Assembly: GCA_016717165.1 (NCBI GenBank)
Contig: JADKGA010000003.1
Coordinates: forward strand, 682,001 to 746,000
DNA length: 64,000 nucleotides
Direction: 5' to 3'
Source: Candidatus Lutibacillus vidarii
GTDB taxonomy: Bacteria; Actinomycetota; Actinomycetes; Actinomycetales; Dermatophilaceae
Numbering within the stretch: the stretch's first letter is position 1; every line of letters begins with the position of its first letter. The position numbers and the translations under genes were made by a program. A model generated the notes under the pieces. The model was not told the DNA's origin, searched no databases, and saw only the letters and a list, made by a program, of their open reading frames with translations. Below are positions 34,565 to 43,233 of this stretch, piece after piece.

Positions 34565-35986
34565 GTGAGCAGTAGTCCAGCACCCGTCTCGATGGCCGAC
34601 CGCCGGTCGGCCATCGAGGGTGCCCGGACCGCGCTGAGAGGCCTGGCCGAGGTCCTGCACCAGGTCCCCGGCAACGAGCTCGGCACGGTGCTCGGCGAGC
34701 TCGACGACCTGGCGGCCCTGGCCGGTGCGGGCCGGGTCGCGGTGGTCCGGGAGGCCGCCGAGCGCGGCGAGATCGGCGCCTCCCAGGCCCGGTCCGTGGT
34801 CGCCTGGACCGAAGAGCACGCCCCGTCCCTGCATGCCGGTGGGGCCGGCCCGGTCGCCCGCGCCGTCGAGGTATGCCGCACCCCCCATCTGAGCCTGCTC
34901 ACCGACGCGGTCCTGGACGCCACCATCCCCGTCCCCGTCGCGGTCACCGTCGCCGACCAGTACCACCGGATCCGGCACCGCCTCCACCCCGACGCCACCG
35001 ATACGGTCCTGGCCGCAATGATCACCATCGGCAGCCAGCACGGCTCCCGAGGAGTCCGCGACTTGCGCGACCGGCTCATCGCCCGTTATGGCCTGCACGA
35101 CGAGCTCCAACGCGACCACGACGCCGCCGCCGAGCTGATCGCCTTGTCCGCCCCGGTCCGAGACGGCGCCCTGCGGCACTACCGGCTCACCCTCGACACC
35201 GAGAACGCCGCCATCCTCGAGGCAGCGATCGGCCCCGCCTCACGACCCACCCCGGGCCCGGACGGCGAACCCGACCACCGCACCCCGAGCCGACGCCGCG
35301 GCGACGCCTTCACCGCCCTGCTCCGCGCCGCCGCCACCTCACCCACCAGCGTTCCTGGGGCACTCAAGACCACCCTCATCCTCACCATGACCGTGGCCGA
35401 GCTCCAGGCATGGACCACCCGCACCGGCACCGGCACCGGCGCGCCCGGCACCTCTGGCACCCCCCACACCCGCACCGCCCAGGCCGCCCTGACCGCGGGG
35501 CCAGTCGACCCCGCCCCGGCTCCCCATGGCCTGGGCGCCGCCGAGATCCTCGGCACCACCGCCACCGGCGACCTGCTCCCCCTCGGCACCGCCCGACGCC
35601 TGGCCTGCGACGCCGCGATCATCCCTGCCGTCCTGGCCGGCCCCAGCCAACCCCTCGACCTCGGCCGCGCCACCCGCCTGGTCACTCCCGCACAGCTCAC
35701 CGCCCTCTGGCTGCGCGACCGACATTGCACCTTCCCCGGCTGCGACATCCCCGCCCACTGGACCGACGCCCACCACCTCCACCACTGGGCCGACGGCGGA
35801 CCCACATCACTGACCAACCTCACCCTGCTCTGCCGACGCCACCACACCATCACCCACCGCGACGACCTTGGCGCCACCATCACCCCCGAGGGCCACGTCC
35901 ACTGGAACCGACAACCCCGCAGCTACCACCACACCCACCCCGGTCGACCACCCGACTCACCCACCTGCCGCAACCCCGCCGCCTAA
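34565..35986 (+). CDS. DUF222 / HNH endonuclease domain protein (13E12-repeat type)
   Basis: 473 residues from a GTG start; the frame is open upstream to 34370 but lacks coding character. N-terminal DUF222 (MADRRSAIEGARTALRGLAE, IGASQARSVV, HRIRHRLHPDATD), a variable Thr/Gly/Pro middle part (TRTGTGTGAPGTSGT), and a C-terminal HNH motif (CTFPGCDIPAHWTDAHHLHHW then NLTLLCRRHH). Such genes occur in many copies in actinobacterial genomes and have been linked to mobile 13E12 sequences. Third-position C use is extreme (runs of CAC and ACC codons), stronger than in its neighbours. The nuclease function is inferred from the motif. Confidence 0.9.
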   Translation: MSSSPAPVSMADRRSAIEGARTALRGLAEVLHQVPGNELGTVLGELDDLAALAGAGRVAVVREAAERGEIGASQARSVVAWTEEHAPSLHAGGAGPVARAVEVCRTPHLSLLTDAVLDATIPVPVAVTVADQYHRIRHRLHPDATDTVLAAMITIGSQHGSRGVRDLRDRLIARYGLHDELQRDHDAAAELIALSAPVRDGALRHYRLTLDTENAAILEAAIGPASRPTPGPDGEPDHRTPSRRRGDAFTALLRAAATSPTSVPGALKTTLILTMTVAELQAWTTRTGTGTGAPGTSGTPHTRTAQAALTAGPVDPAPAPHGLGAAEILGTTATGDLLPLGTARRLACDAAIIPAVLAGPSQPLDLGRATRLVTPAQLTALWLRDRHCTFPGCDIPAHWTDAHHLHHWADGGPTSLTNLTLLCRRHHTITHRDDLGATITPEGHVHWNRQPRSYHHTHPGRPPDSPTCRNPAA

Positions 35987-36171
35987 CCAGCCGACACGCA
36001 GCCGACGGTCAGCCGATATCGGTAGCCGGCCTGCGAAGCCGACGCACCCCCGGCACCCCAGCCCGGGGGACCCCGGCGGGGCGGACCCGCGCTCCGAGGG
36101 AGTCCGAGAAGCCTGGTTAGATCGAGGGCACGTCACCCTCCCGAGGCGGTGGCGTCAGCGGAAGGAGCCGT

Positions 36172-38577
36172 ATGCCGACCAGCCCCACGAGCCGCACCGA
36201 CGCCGGCGGCGCGAGACCCACCGACCGGCACCCGGCCGACGGCCATGCGCTCATCAAGGTCCACGGTGCCCGGGAGAACAACCTCAAGGACGTCAGCGTC
36301 GACCTGCCCAAGCGTCGGCTCACCGTCTTCACCGGGGTCTCCGGCTCGGGCAAGAGCTCGCTGGTCTTCGACACCATCGCCGCAGAGTCGCAGCGGATGA
36401 TCAACGAGACCTATAGCGCCTTCGTCCAGGGGTTCATGCCGACGATGGCCCGTCCGGATGTCGACCTCCTCGAGGGGCTCACCACCGCGATTATCGTCGG
36501 CCAGGAGCGGCTCGGCGCGAACGTCCGCTCGACCGTGGGCACGGTGACCGACGCGAACGCGCTGCTGCGGATGCTCTTCAGCCGGCTCGGGGAGCCGCAC
36601 ATCGGGCCGCCCCCGGCATACTCCTTCAATGTGCCGACGGTGAGCGCCGCCGGAGCCATCACCGTCCAACGCGGGGCGCGGACCATCGCCGAGAAGGCGA
36701 GCTTCAGCCGGACCGGGGGGATGTGCCCGCGGTGCGAGGGGATGGGCCGGGTCGACGACATCGACCTCACCCAGATCTACGACGAGAACCTCTCGCTCAA
36801 CGAGGGCGCGCTCAAGGTGCCCGGCTACAGCATGGACGGCTGGTACGGCCGGATCTTCGGCGGGTGCGGCTTCTTCAGCCCGGACAAGCCGATCAAGAGC
36901 TTCACCAAGCGCGAGCTGCACGACCTGCTCTACAAGGAGCCGACGAAGATCAAGGTCGACAGCATCAACCTCACCTACGAGGGCCTGGTGCCGAAGATCC
37001 AGAAGTCGATGCTCGCCAAGGACACCGAGTCGCTCCAGCCGCACATCCGGGCCTTCGTCGAGCGGGCGGTGACCTTCCAGACCTGCCCCGACTGCGCCGG
37101 CACCCGGCTCGGTGAGGGCGCCCGCGCCTCGAAGATCGCCGGGGTGAGCATCGCCGACGCGTGCGCGATGCAGATCAGCGACCTCGCGACCTGGGTGCGG
37201 GGCATCGACGAGCCCTCGGCAGCCCCGCTGCTCCAGGGCCTGCAGCACCACCTCGACAAGTTCGTCGAGATCGGCCTGGGCTATCTGTCCCTCGACCGCG
37301 CCTCCGGCACGCTGTCCGGCGGCGAGGCGCAGCGGACCAAGATGATCCGCCACCTCGGTTCGTCGCTGACCGATGTCACCTATGTCTTCGACGAGCCCAC
37401 CGTCGGCCTGCACCCGCACGACATCGCCCGGATGAACACCCTGCTGCGCCAGCTGCGCGACAAGGGCAACACCGTCCTCGTCGTCGAGCACAAACCCGAG
37501 GTCGTCGAGATCGCCGACCATGTCGTCGACCTCGGTCCCGGCGCCGGCTCGGGCGGGGGTCAGGTCGTCTACGAGGGCTCGGTCGCGGGGCTGCGCGCCA
37601 GCGGGACGGTGACCGGACGTCACCTCGACGACCGGGCCCGGCTCAAGGACGTCGTCCGTATGCCGACCGGCACCCTAGAGGTCCGCGGAGCCCGGACGAA
37701 CAACCTCAAGGACGTCGATGTCGACATCCCGCTCGGCGTCCTCGTCGTCCTCACCGGGGTCGCCGGTTCGGGCAAGAGCTCGCTGGTCCATGGCTCAGTC
37801 GCCGGCCGGGACGGGGTGGTTCTCGTCGACCAGGGCCCGATCAAGGGCTCCCGACGGAGCAACCCGGCCACCTACACCGGCCTGCTCGAGCCGATCCGCA
37901 AGGCCTTCGCCAAGGCGAACGGGGTCAAGCCCGCGCTCTTCAGCGCGAACTCCGAGGGCGCCTGTCCGGTGTGCAATGGCGCCGGGCTCATCTTCACCGA
38001 GCTGGGCTTCATGGACACCGTGACGACGGTCTGCGAGGAGTGTGAGGGCAAGGGCTTCCAGGCCTCGGTCCTGGAGTACACCTTCGGCGGCCGCAATATC
38101 CACGAGGTCCTCACCATGCCGGTGGCCGAGGCGGAGGCCTTCTTCGCCGAGGGGCCGGCCCGGACCCCCGCGGCCCACACGATCCTCCAGCGCCTGGCCG
38201 ACGTCGGCCTGGGGTACCTCGCCCTGGGCCAGCCGCTGACCACTCTCTCCGGTGGCGAGCGCCAGCGGCTCAAGCTCGCCACCCGGATGGGCGAGAAGGG
38301 CGGGGTCTACATCCTCGACGAGCCGACCAGTGGGCTGCACCTTGCCGATGTCGCCCAGCTGCTCGGTCTGCTCGACCGGCTCGTCGACGCAGGCACCTCG
38401 GTCCTCGTCATCGAGCACCACCAGGCCGTCATGGCCCACGCGGACTGGATCATCGACCTCGGCCCGGGCGCCGGGCACGACGGCGGGCGGATCGTCTTCG
38501 AGGGTCCGCCGGCCGAACTGGTCGCCTCTCGCGCCACCCTCACCGGAACGCACCTGGCCGCCTACGTGGGGGCGTGA
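36172..38577 (+). CDS. UvrA2-like ABC ATPase without the UvrB-binding domain
   Basis: 801 residues, about 150 shorter than UvrA. Two ATPase halves: Walker A GVSGSGKSS (55-63) and GVAGSGKSS, signatures LSGGEAQR and LSGGERQR, and Walker B VFDEPTVGLHP and ILDEPTSGLHL. Zinc-binding Cys pairs are kept in CPRCEGMG, CPDCAGTR and CPVCNGAG/CEECEGKG, but the first zinc finger and UvrB-interaction domain are replaced by a short link (GEPHIGPPPAYSFN). This fits UvrA2/DrrC-type proteins, which are tied to resistance against DNA-binding drugs rather than classical repair. GGAAGGAG site 4 bp before the ATG. Monocistronic. Confidence 0.92.
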   Translation: MPTSPTSRTDAGGARPTDRHPADGHALIKVHGARENNLKDVSVDLPKRRLTVFTGVSGSGKSSLVFDTIAAESQRMINETYSAFVQGFMPTMARPDVDLLEGLTTAIIVGQERLGANVRSTVGTVTDANALLRMLFSRLGEPHIGPPPAYSFNVPTVSAAGAITVQRGARTIAEKASFSRTGGMCPRCEGMGRVDDIDLTQIYDENLSLNEGALKVPGYSMDGWYGRIFGGCGFFSPDKPIKSFTKRELHDLLYKEPTKIKVDSINLTYEGLVPKIQKSMLAKDTESLQPHIRAFVERAVTFQTCPDCAGTRLGEGARASKIAGVSIADACAMQISDLATWVRGIDEPSAAPLLQGLQHHLDKFVEIGLGYLSLDRASGTLSGGEAQRTKMIRHLGSSLTDVTYVFDEPTVGLHPHDIARMNTLLRQLRDKGNTVLVVEHKPEVVEIADHVVDLGPGAGSGGGQVVYEGSVAGLRASGTVTGRHLDDRARLKDVVRMPTGTLEVRGARTNNLKDVDVDIPLGVLVVLTGVAGSGKSSLVHGSVAGRDGVVLVDQGPIKGSRRSNPATYTGLLEPIRKAFAKANGVKPALFSANSEGACPVCNGAGLIFTELGFMDTVTTVCEECEGKGFQASVLEYTFGGRNIHEVLTMPVAEAEAFFAEGPARTPAAHTILQRLADVGLGYLALGQPLTTLSGGERQRLKLATRMGEKGGVYILDEPTSGLHLADVAQLLGLLDRLVDAGTSVLVIEHHQAVMAHADWIIDLGPGAGHDGGRIVFEGPPAELVASRATLTGTHLAAYVGA

Positions 38578-38644
38578 GGGGGCACGCCCACCTCACGTCG
38601 ACGGCCAGGTGGGATCTTTCCGGTATGCCGGACCCGGTTTCTTT

Positions 38645-38706
38645 CGCGCTTGGGCTTCGGGTCAGTAGGTCGGGGTCGACCCGTGCGCGCTTGGGCTTCG
38701 GGTCAG
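38645..38706. repeat. 21-bp direct repeat, 41-bp period
   Basis: CGCGCTTGGGCTTCGGGTCA plus G occurs at 38645-38665 and 38686-38706. The second copy contains the stop codon of the minus-strand secreted protein, so this is a duplication of the gene's 3' end. Confidence 0.8.
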
Positions 38707-39425
38707 CTGGTCGCGGTGGACCCGTTGGCGTCGGCCGGGTTGGTCGAGCTGCCGCTCTCGGTGCCGCTGCCGGTGCCGGGGCCGGCGCCGGGGCCGCCCG
38801 GGCCACCATGACCGCCACCGGGGCCGCCGGTGTTGGCGGTGACCGTCTTGAGGTCTGCGCTGACGTCGAAGAAGACCGGCGCGCCGGCCTTGGTGCCCAG
38901 GGCGTCATACGAGCCGTCCGGGTCCTTGCGGACCGCCGTGATGGTGGCAGCCGAGTCCTTGGCCTTGACCGCCGCGATGACCTTGTCGGCCTCGGCACCG
39001 GTGACGGCCGCGTCGGCCGACCCGCCCATCGCCCCGCCGTGCTTGCCGCCGCCGGGGCCGCCGGTGTTGGCGGTGACCGTCTTGAGGTCGGCGCTGACGT
39101 CGAAGAAGACCGGCGCGCCGGCCTTGGTGCCGAGGGCGTCATACGAGCCGTCCGGGTCCTTGCGGACCGCCGTGATGGTGGCAGCCGAGTCCTTGGCCTT
39201 GACCGCCGCGATGACCTTGTCGGCTTCGGCGCCGGTCACGGTGGTGTCGGTCGACGCACCCATCGGGCCGCCGCGCTGGGCGTCTCCGCCGGCCTGAGGG
39301 CCGGTGGTCGCCGTCGAGGACGGCGTGGACGAGTCCGCGGCGTTGGCGAGGGCCGCGCCACCGAGGGCGAGGGCACCGACAGCGGCGACCGACACGGCCG
39401 CCATACCGATCTTCGAGGGACGCAT
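38703..39425 (-). CDS. Secreted/cell-envelope protein with two identical PepSY-like repeats
   Basis: 240 residues. Signal peptide MRPSKIGMAAVSVAAVGALA ending near ANAADS. Two ~60-residue units, each TGAEADKVIAAVKAKDSAAT followed by ITAVRKDPDGSYDALGTKAG and APVFFDVSADLKTVTANTGG; the two copies are identical at protein level over this stretch. TGAEADKV...AVxAKDSAAT...VRKDPDGSY is a PepSY-like pattern. Copies are joined by Gly-rich linkers, and a Gly/Ser/Pro tail follows. Convergent with the UvrA2-like gene. PepSY domains are often inhibitors or ligand binders; function here unknown. Confidence 0.82.
   Translation of the reverse strand: MRPSKIGMAAVSVAAVGALALGGAALANAADSSTPSSTATTGPQAGGDAQRGGPMGASTDTTVTGAEADKVIAAVKAKDSAATITAVRKDPDGSYDALGTKAGAPVFFDVSADLKTVTANTGGPGGGKHGGAMGGSADAAVTGAEADKVIAAVKAKDSAATITAVRKDPDGSYDALGTKAGAPVFFDVSADLKTVTANTGGPGGGHGGPGGPGAGPGTGSGTESGSSTNPADANGSTATS
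38812..39267. repeat. Two near-identical 234-bp tandem copies inside the PepSY-like gene
   Basis: Unit boundaries about 38812-39033 and 39046-39267, offset 234 bp (for example the sequence starting TGTTGGCGGTGACC at 38831 recurs at 39065). Only scattered third-position differences are seen, pointing to a recent in-frame duplication or gene conversion. Confidence 0.88.
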
Positions 39426-39598
39426 GTGGTTCTCCTTAGGTGAGTGCGACCGACTGTCGTGCCGTTCGCGTTGGTCCTACTTCAGCCCCCGCGGTTATCA
39501 AGAACCTGTGCCGGACGTGTGCGGTCCATAGGTCATCGAGCGCCCTACGATGCCAACGGCGGCCGCGACCGGCGTGGTCCACGAGCGAGGCGAGGACT

Positions 39599-40498
39599 GT
39601 GACGACTCCGGCGTTGGCCGACCACCGGATGCGAGCCAACCTCACCCTCGCCCTTGCCGCGGCGATCTGGGGCTTCGCCTTCGTGGCCCAGCGGCTCGGC
39701 TCACAGCACCTGTCGACCTTCGCCTTCAACGGGGTGCGCTTCGGGATCGGGGCGCTCTCGCTGCTCCCTGTGGCGATCTGGTTCGGTCGGCGAGCGGGCC
39801 GGGTCACCAGCATCCGGATCGCCATACGAGATGTTCTTGGGCCCGGGGTGGCTTGCGGGGCCGTCCTCTTCCTGGGGGCGACCTTCCAGCAGGCCGGGAT
39901 CGCCGGGACCACGGCCGGCAAAGCCGGCTTCATCACCGGGCTGTATATCGTCCTCGTGCCGCTGCTCGGCATCGTCGTGCGCCATCGGACCACGGCGCAG
40001 GTGTGGGCCGGGGCGGCCCTCGCGCTGGTCGGCCTCTACCTGCTCACCGTGACCGAGGCGCTGACGATCGGGGCCGGCGACCTGCTCGTACTCGTCGGGT
40101 CGCTCTTCTGGGCGCTGCACATCCTCGTCATCGACCACTTCGTCGCGCGGCACGACCCGCTCTTCCTCTCCACGATGCAGTTCGCCGCCTGCTCGGCACT
40201 CAGCCTGGTCCTGGCGCTGACGACGACGAGCACCCCCTTCGACGGGGCCGGTGCCGCGCTGTTGCCGATCCTCTACGCCGGGGTGGTCTCGGTCGGCATC
40301 GCCTACACCCTGCAGGTCGTTGGCCAACAGGGCGCCAAGCCGTCGACCGCGGCCCTCATCCTCAGCCTCGAGGCGGTCTTCGGGGCGCTCGGCGGTGCCC
40401 TCATGCTCGGCGAGAGCATGGGCCTGCGGGAGTATGCCGGCGCCGCCCTCATGCTCGCCGGGATCATCGTCTCGCAGCTTCCAGAGCGGGCGCGCTGA
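39599..40498 (+). CDS. EamA/DMT-superfamily permease
   Basis: 299 residues, GTG start. Ten predicted membrane segments in two EamA halves: RANLTLALAAAIWGFAFVAQ (first half) and LLVLVGSLFWALHILVIDHF (second half), with the conserved end STAALILSLEAVFGALGGAL and GESMGLREYAGAALMLAGI. Broad family exporting metabolites or amino acids. The frame continues upstream to 39440 but without a hydrophobic start. It ends 85 bp before arsC, too far for tight coupling; a candidate operator lies between them. Confidence 0.9.
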   Translation: MTTPALADHRMRANLTLALAAAIWGFAFVAQRLGSQHLSTFAFNGVRFGIGALSLLPVAIWFGRRAGRVTSIRIAIRDVLGPGVACGAVLFLGATFQQAGIAGTTAGKAGFITGLYIVLVPLLGIVVRHRTTAQVWAGAALALVGLYLLTVTEALTIGAGDLLVLVGSLFWALHILVIDHFVARHDPLFLSTMQFAACSALSLVLALTTTSTPFDGAGAALLPILYAGVVSVGIAYTLQVVGQQGAKPSTAALILSLEAVFGALGGALMLGESMGLREYAGAALMLAGIIVSQLPERAR

Positions 40499-40526
40499 CC
40501 TGCCGCGCCCTCGGCTGGACGCCATA

Positions 40527-40547
40527 TTGACAATGATCGATATGTCA
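40527..40547 (+). promoter_or_regulatory. Candidate operator/-35 region upstream of arsC-arsM
   Basis: TGACA (40528-40532) and TGTCA (40543-40547) form an inverted repeat around ATGATCGATA in a local AT-rich stretch; TTGACA at 40527 also matches a -35 hexamer. A metalloregulator (ArsR type) site is plausible, but no such regulator is adjacent and no good -10 was found at 17 bp. Confidence 0.4.
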
Positions 40548-40583
40548 TGCCACGCTCGCCACGAGCCCACTGGGAGGACCACC

Positions 40584-41012
40584 ATGACATCCGAGGCACC
40601 CGCGAAGCCGAGCGTGCTCTTCGTCTGCATCCACAACGCCGGTCGGTCCCAGATGGCCGCCGCCTATCTCACCCATCTCTCCGGCGGGGCCGTCGAGGTC
40701 CGCTCGGCCGGCTCCGCGCCGGGGGCGCACGTCAACCCCTCCGCGGTCGCCGCGATGCTCGAGGAGGGCATCGACATGAGCGCCGAGACCCCGAAGATCC
40801 TCACTGCCGAGGCGGTCCAGGCCTCCGATGTCGTCATCACCATGGGCTGCGGCGACACCTGCCCGTACTACCCCGGCACGCGCTACCTCGACTGGGTCCT
40901 CGAGGACCCGGCCGGCAAGGGCGTGGAGTCGGTCCGCCCGATCCGCGACGAGATCAAGACCCGGGTCATCGGCCTGCTCGGTGAGCTCGGCGTGCCGGTG
41001 GTGCAGTCGTGA
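40584..41012 (+). CDS. arsC: Arsenate reductase, LMW-phosphatase type
   Basis: 142 residues from the ATG at 40584 with a GGGAGGA site upstream. P-loop VLFVCIHNAGRS with nucleophilic Cys15, plus Cys89 and Cys93 in MGCGDTCP. DWVLEDPAGKGVESVRPIRDEIKTRV is the family C-terminal block. Reduces As(V) to As(III); the motif spacing resembles the mycothiol/mycoredoxin-dependent actinobacterial ArsC enzymes. Its stop overlaps the next gene by 4 nt. Confidence 0.93.
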   Translation: MTSEAPAKPSVLFVCIHNAGRSQMAAAYLTHLSGGAVEVRSAGSAPGAHVNPSAVAAMLEEGIDMSAETPKILTAEAVQASDVVITMGCGDTCPYYPGTRYLDWVLEDPAGKGVESVRPIRDEIKTRVIGLLGELGVPVVQS

Positions 41013-41902
41013 GCACACCCTCGTCGGACGACCAGCTCCGCGCCGCCGTCCAGGACCGGTATGCCGCGGCCGCTCGGGCGTCGCTGCAGGTCATCGAGGC
41101 TCCGGAGACGTCGGCCGCCGGCAGCTGCTGCGGCCCGGCGTCGAGCTGCTGTGGTGGCCCGGCCGTCAGCGCCCTCGGCAAGGATGCGATCACCCGCGAC
41201 CTCTACGACCACGGCGCGGGCGAGGTCTCGGCCGCCGCGCTCGAGGCATCGCTCGGGTGCGGCAACCCGACCGCCCTCGCCGAGCTCACCCCCGGCGAGG
41301 ACGTCCTCGACCTCGGGTCCGGCGGTGGGCTGGACGTCCTGCTCTCGGCCCGCCGGGTCGGACCGCACGGGACGGCATACGGCGTGGACATGACGCCGGA
41401 GATGCTGGCCCTGGCCCGACGCAACCAGGCGGAGGCCGGCATCCCCAATGCGACCTTCCTCCAGGGGACCATCGAGGCGGTCCCGCTGCCGGATGCGTCG
41501 GTCGACGTTGTCATCTCCAACTGCGTCATCAACCTGTCGACCGACAAGGACGCGGTGCTGGGCGAGGCCTTCCGGCTGCTGCGCCCCGGCGGCCGCGTGG
41601 CCGTCTCCGACGTGGTCCTGCTCCGGCCACTGCCCGGGTCACTCGCGGGCCTGGTCGCCCTGTGGACCGGCTGCGTGGCGGGTGCACTCCTGGACCGTGA
41701 CTATGTCAACCGGCTGCACGCCGTCGGCTTCGTGGACGCCTCCGTCGAGGTGACCCGCACCTACACGCTCAGCGATCTCGCCGAGCTGGCCGAGATGATC
41801 GACCCGGCGGACCTGCCGGACGGCCTGGACCGTGCCGGTGCCGTCGAGGCCCTCGAGGGCACCTTCGCCAGCGCCTTCGTCCGCGCCCGCAAACCCACCT
41901 GA
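41009..41902 (+). CDS. arsM: Arsenite S-adenosylmethionine methyltransferase
   Basis: 297 residues, GTG start overlapping arsC (GTGA). SAM motif VLDLGSGGGLD (~99-109). The three Cys needed for As(III) binding in ArsM are present: Cys84 (SLGCGNP), Cys172 (VVISNCVINLSTDK) and Cys222 (WTGCVAG). An extra CC...CC pair lies near residues 40-48 (GSCCGPASSCCGG), also common in ArsM. Methylates As(III) made by ArsC, giving a reduce-then-methylate detoxification pair. No arsenite efflux gene is seen within 10 kb. Confidence 0.95.
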   Translation: MSTPSSDDQLRAAVQDRYAAAARASLQVIEAPETSAAGSCCGPASSCCGGPAVSALGKDAITRDLYDHGAGEVSAAALEASLGCGNPTALAELTPGEDVLDLGSGGGLDVLLSARRVGPHGTAYGVDMTPEMLALARRNQAEAGIPNATFLQGTIEAVPLPDASVDVVISNCVINLSTDKDAVLGEAFRLLRPGGRVAVSDVVLLRPLPGSLAGLVALWTGCVAGALLDRDYVNRLHAVGFVDASVEVTRTYTLSDLAELAEMIDPADLPDGLDRAGAVEALEGTFASAFVRARKPT

Positions 41903-41967
41903 CCCCCGGCGCAACCCGACACCGCAACGGCGACATGCGGCGTCCCGTCGCTGAGTCCGGGTAGCGA

Positions 41968-42519
41968 CTAGCCGCGCGGGTGCACTCCGGCCGGCAGGAC
42001 CTCGCCGAGCAATCCGGGGCCGATGACCCCATGGTCGACCGCTGCCTGCCCGGCGTAGCAGGTCCAGGTCAGCCCCTCGGCGTCCTCGCCGCGGCATCCG
42101 CCCGCGACGACATTGGCGACGGCGTACTCGTAGAGCGCCCCCTTGACGTACGACACCCCGGGCTCACCGTGCGGGGTGTCGGACAGGGTGCAGTGGAAGA
42201 CGACATTGTCACTGGTCGTGCAGTGGGCGGTGGTGCCGGCAAAGATCAGCGCGGTCTCGGTCATCCCCGTGGCCACCTCCTTGGGGCCGAAGACCCCGGT
42301 GGCGGCCGCCGCACCCCCGGCCGCGACGATGACTGCAGCGACCGCGGGGACGAGGACCCGGCGGCGCCGCCACCACGAGTGGCCCGGCGCCGGGACTGAC
42401 TCCGACCCGGCCGAGGGCTCCACGGCGCGCCCGGGACCCGCCGAGGACAGCTGTGCTGCGATGGCCATCTCGAGGTCGTCGCCGAGTCGGACGAGGTCGG
42501 GGCCGAGGTCGATGTTCAT
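41968..42519 (-). CDS. Single-pass membrane protein coupled to the sigma factor (candidate anti-sigma factor)
   Basis: 183 residues. Cytoplasmic N-terminus (~50 residues, LVRLGDDLEMAIAAQL), basic stop WWRRRR, one membrane helix (VLVPAVAAVIVAAGGAAAA), then ~105 extracytoplasmic residues with four Cys (HCTTSD, HCTLSD, GGCRGED, WTCYAG). Its ATG overlaps the sigma-factor stop (ATGA). The gene order and topology fit an anti-sigma factor, but no HxxxCxxC zinc motif is present and no known domain is recognised. Confidence 0.6.
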   Translation of the reverse strand: MNIDLGPDLVRLGDDLEMAIAAQLSSAGPGRAVEPSAGSESVPAPGHSWWRRRRVLVPAVAAVIVAAGGAAAATGVFGPKEVATGMTETALIFAGTTAHCTTSDNVVFHCTLSDTPHGEPGVSYVKGALYEYAVANVVAGGCRGEDAEGLTWTCYAGQAAVDHGVIGPGLLGEVLPAGVHPRG

Positions 42520-43079
42520 GGTGTCTGCTCCTGTGGTTGGGTGGGGTCGAGACGGGCCCGCAGCCCGCTCAGCCCTCGGGAAACCTTGATTCGTGCCGCC
42601 GTCGTGCTGCAGCCGAGCTCCGCAGCGACGACGGCATAGTCCTGGTCGCGGATCACCCTCAGCTCGACGGCCCGGCGTTGGGCCGGTGGGAGCGCCGAGA
42701 GGGCCGCCTCGACCTCCTCGTCGAGCCCATCGAGCCAGTCCGACACCACGCTGACCTCCGCGCTGCGCCGATCGAGCGCGAGCGCGTGCACCGCGTCAAG
42801 CTGCCCCTGCCGGGCGTGGGCGGCACGAGCCAGGACGTGCCGGAGGATGCCGAAGAGCCACGGCCCGGCCGACCCGCCGCACGAGTCGGCGAAGCGTCCA
42901 CGGGACTGCCAGGCCTGCGCGAAGGTCTCCGCCGTGATGTCGAGGGCACTCTCACGGTCTCCGGTCCGCTTCCTGGCGACGGCGAAGACGGACGCGGCAT
43001 ACCGGTCGTACAGCGCGCGGAAGGCCGCTGGGTCGGTGTCGGCATCGGCGATCAGCCGTGCGTCGCTGCGCTCGCTCAC
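42516..43079 (-). CDS. ECF-type RNA polymerase sigma factor
   Basis: 187 residues from a GTG at 43079; the frame stays open upstream to 43400 but that stretch lies antisense to crcB. Region 2: FRALYDRYAASVFAVARKRT and ALDITAETFAQAWQSRGRF; region 4: LSALPPAQRRAVELRVIRDQ with helix-turn-helix DYAVVAAELGCSTTAARIKV. Drives a small regulon, probably with the coupled membrane protein as modulator. No promoter target recognised. Confidence 0.9.
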   Translation of the reverse strand: MSERSDARLIADADTDPAAFRALYDRYAASVFAVARKRTGDRESALDITAETFAQAWQSRGRFADSCGGSAGPWLFGILRHVLARAAHARQGQLDAVHALALDRRSAEVSVVSDWLDGLDEEVEAALSALPPAQRRAVELRVIRDQDYAVVAAELGCSTTAARIKVSRGLSGLRARLDPTQPQEQTP

Positions 43080-43233
43080 GGTGCACTTCCGACGGGGGTC
43101 GACGTCCTGGTCACGCTGACTACATGCTGGCCGAGGGCGCCGGTGTTTCGCGAGCGGAGCATGATCTCCGTGGGAAGCCCACCCGAGAGTGCCGATCCAG
43201 TTCCGCTCTACGCTGGGTGCGGAGGAGGACCGT

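Noticed and set aside
43080..43233. Fluoride riboswitch before crcB
   Set aside because: No match to the conserved GGNGATGG core or the matching 3' pseudoknot segment.
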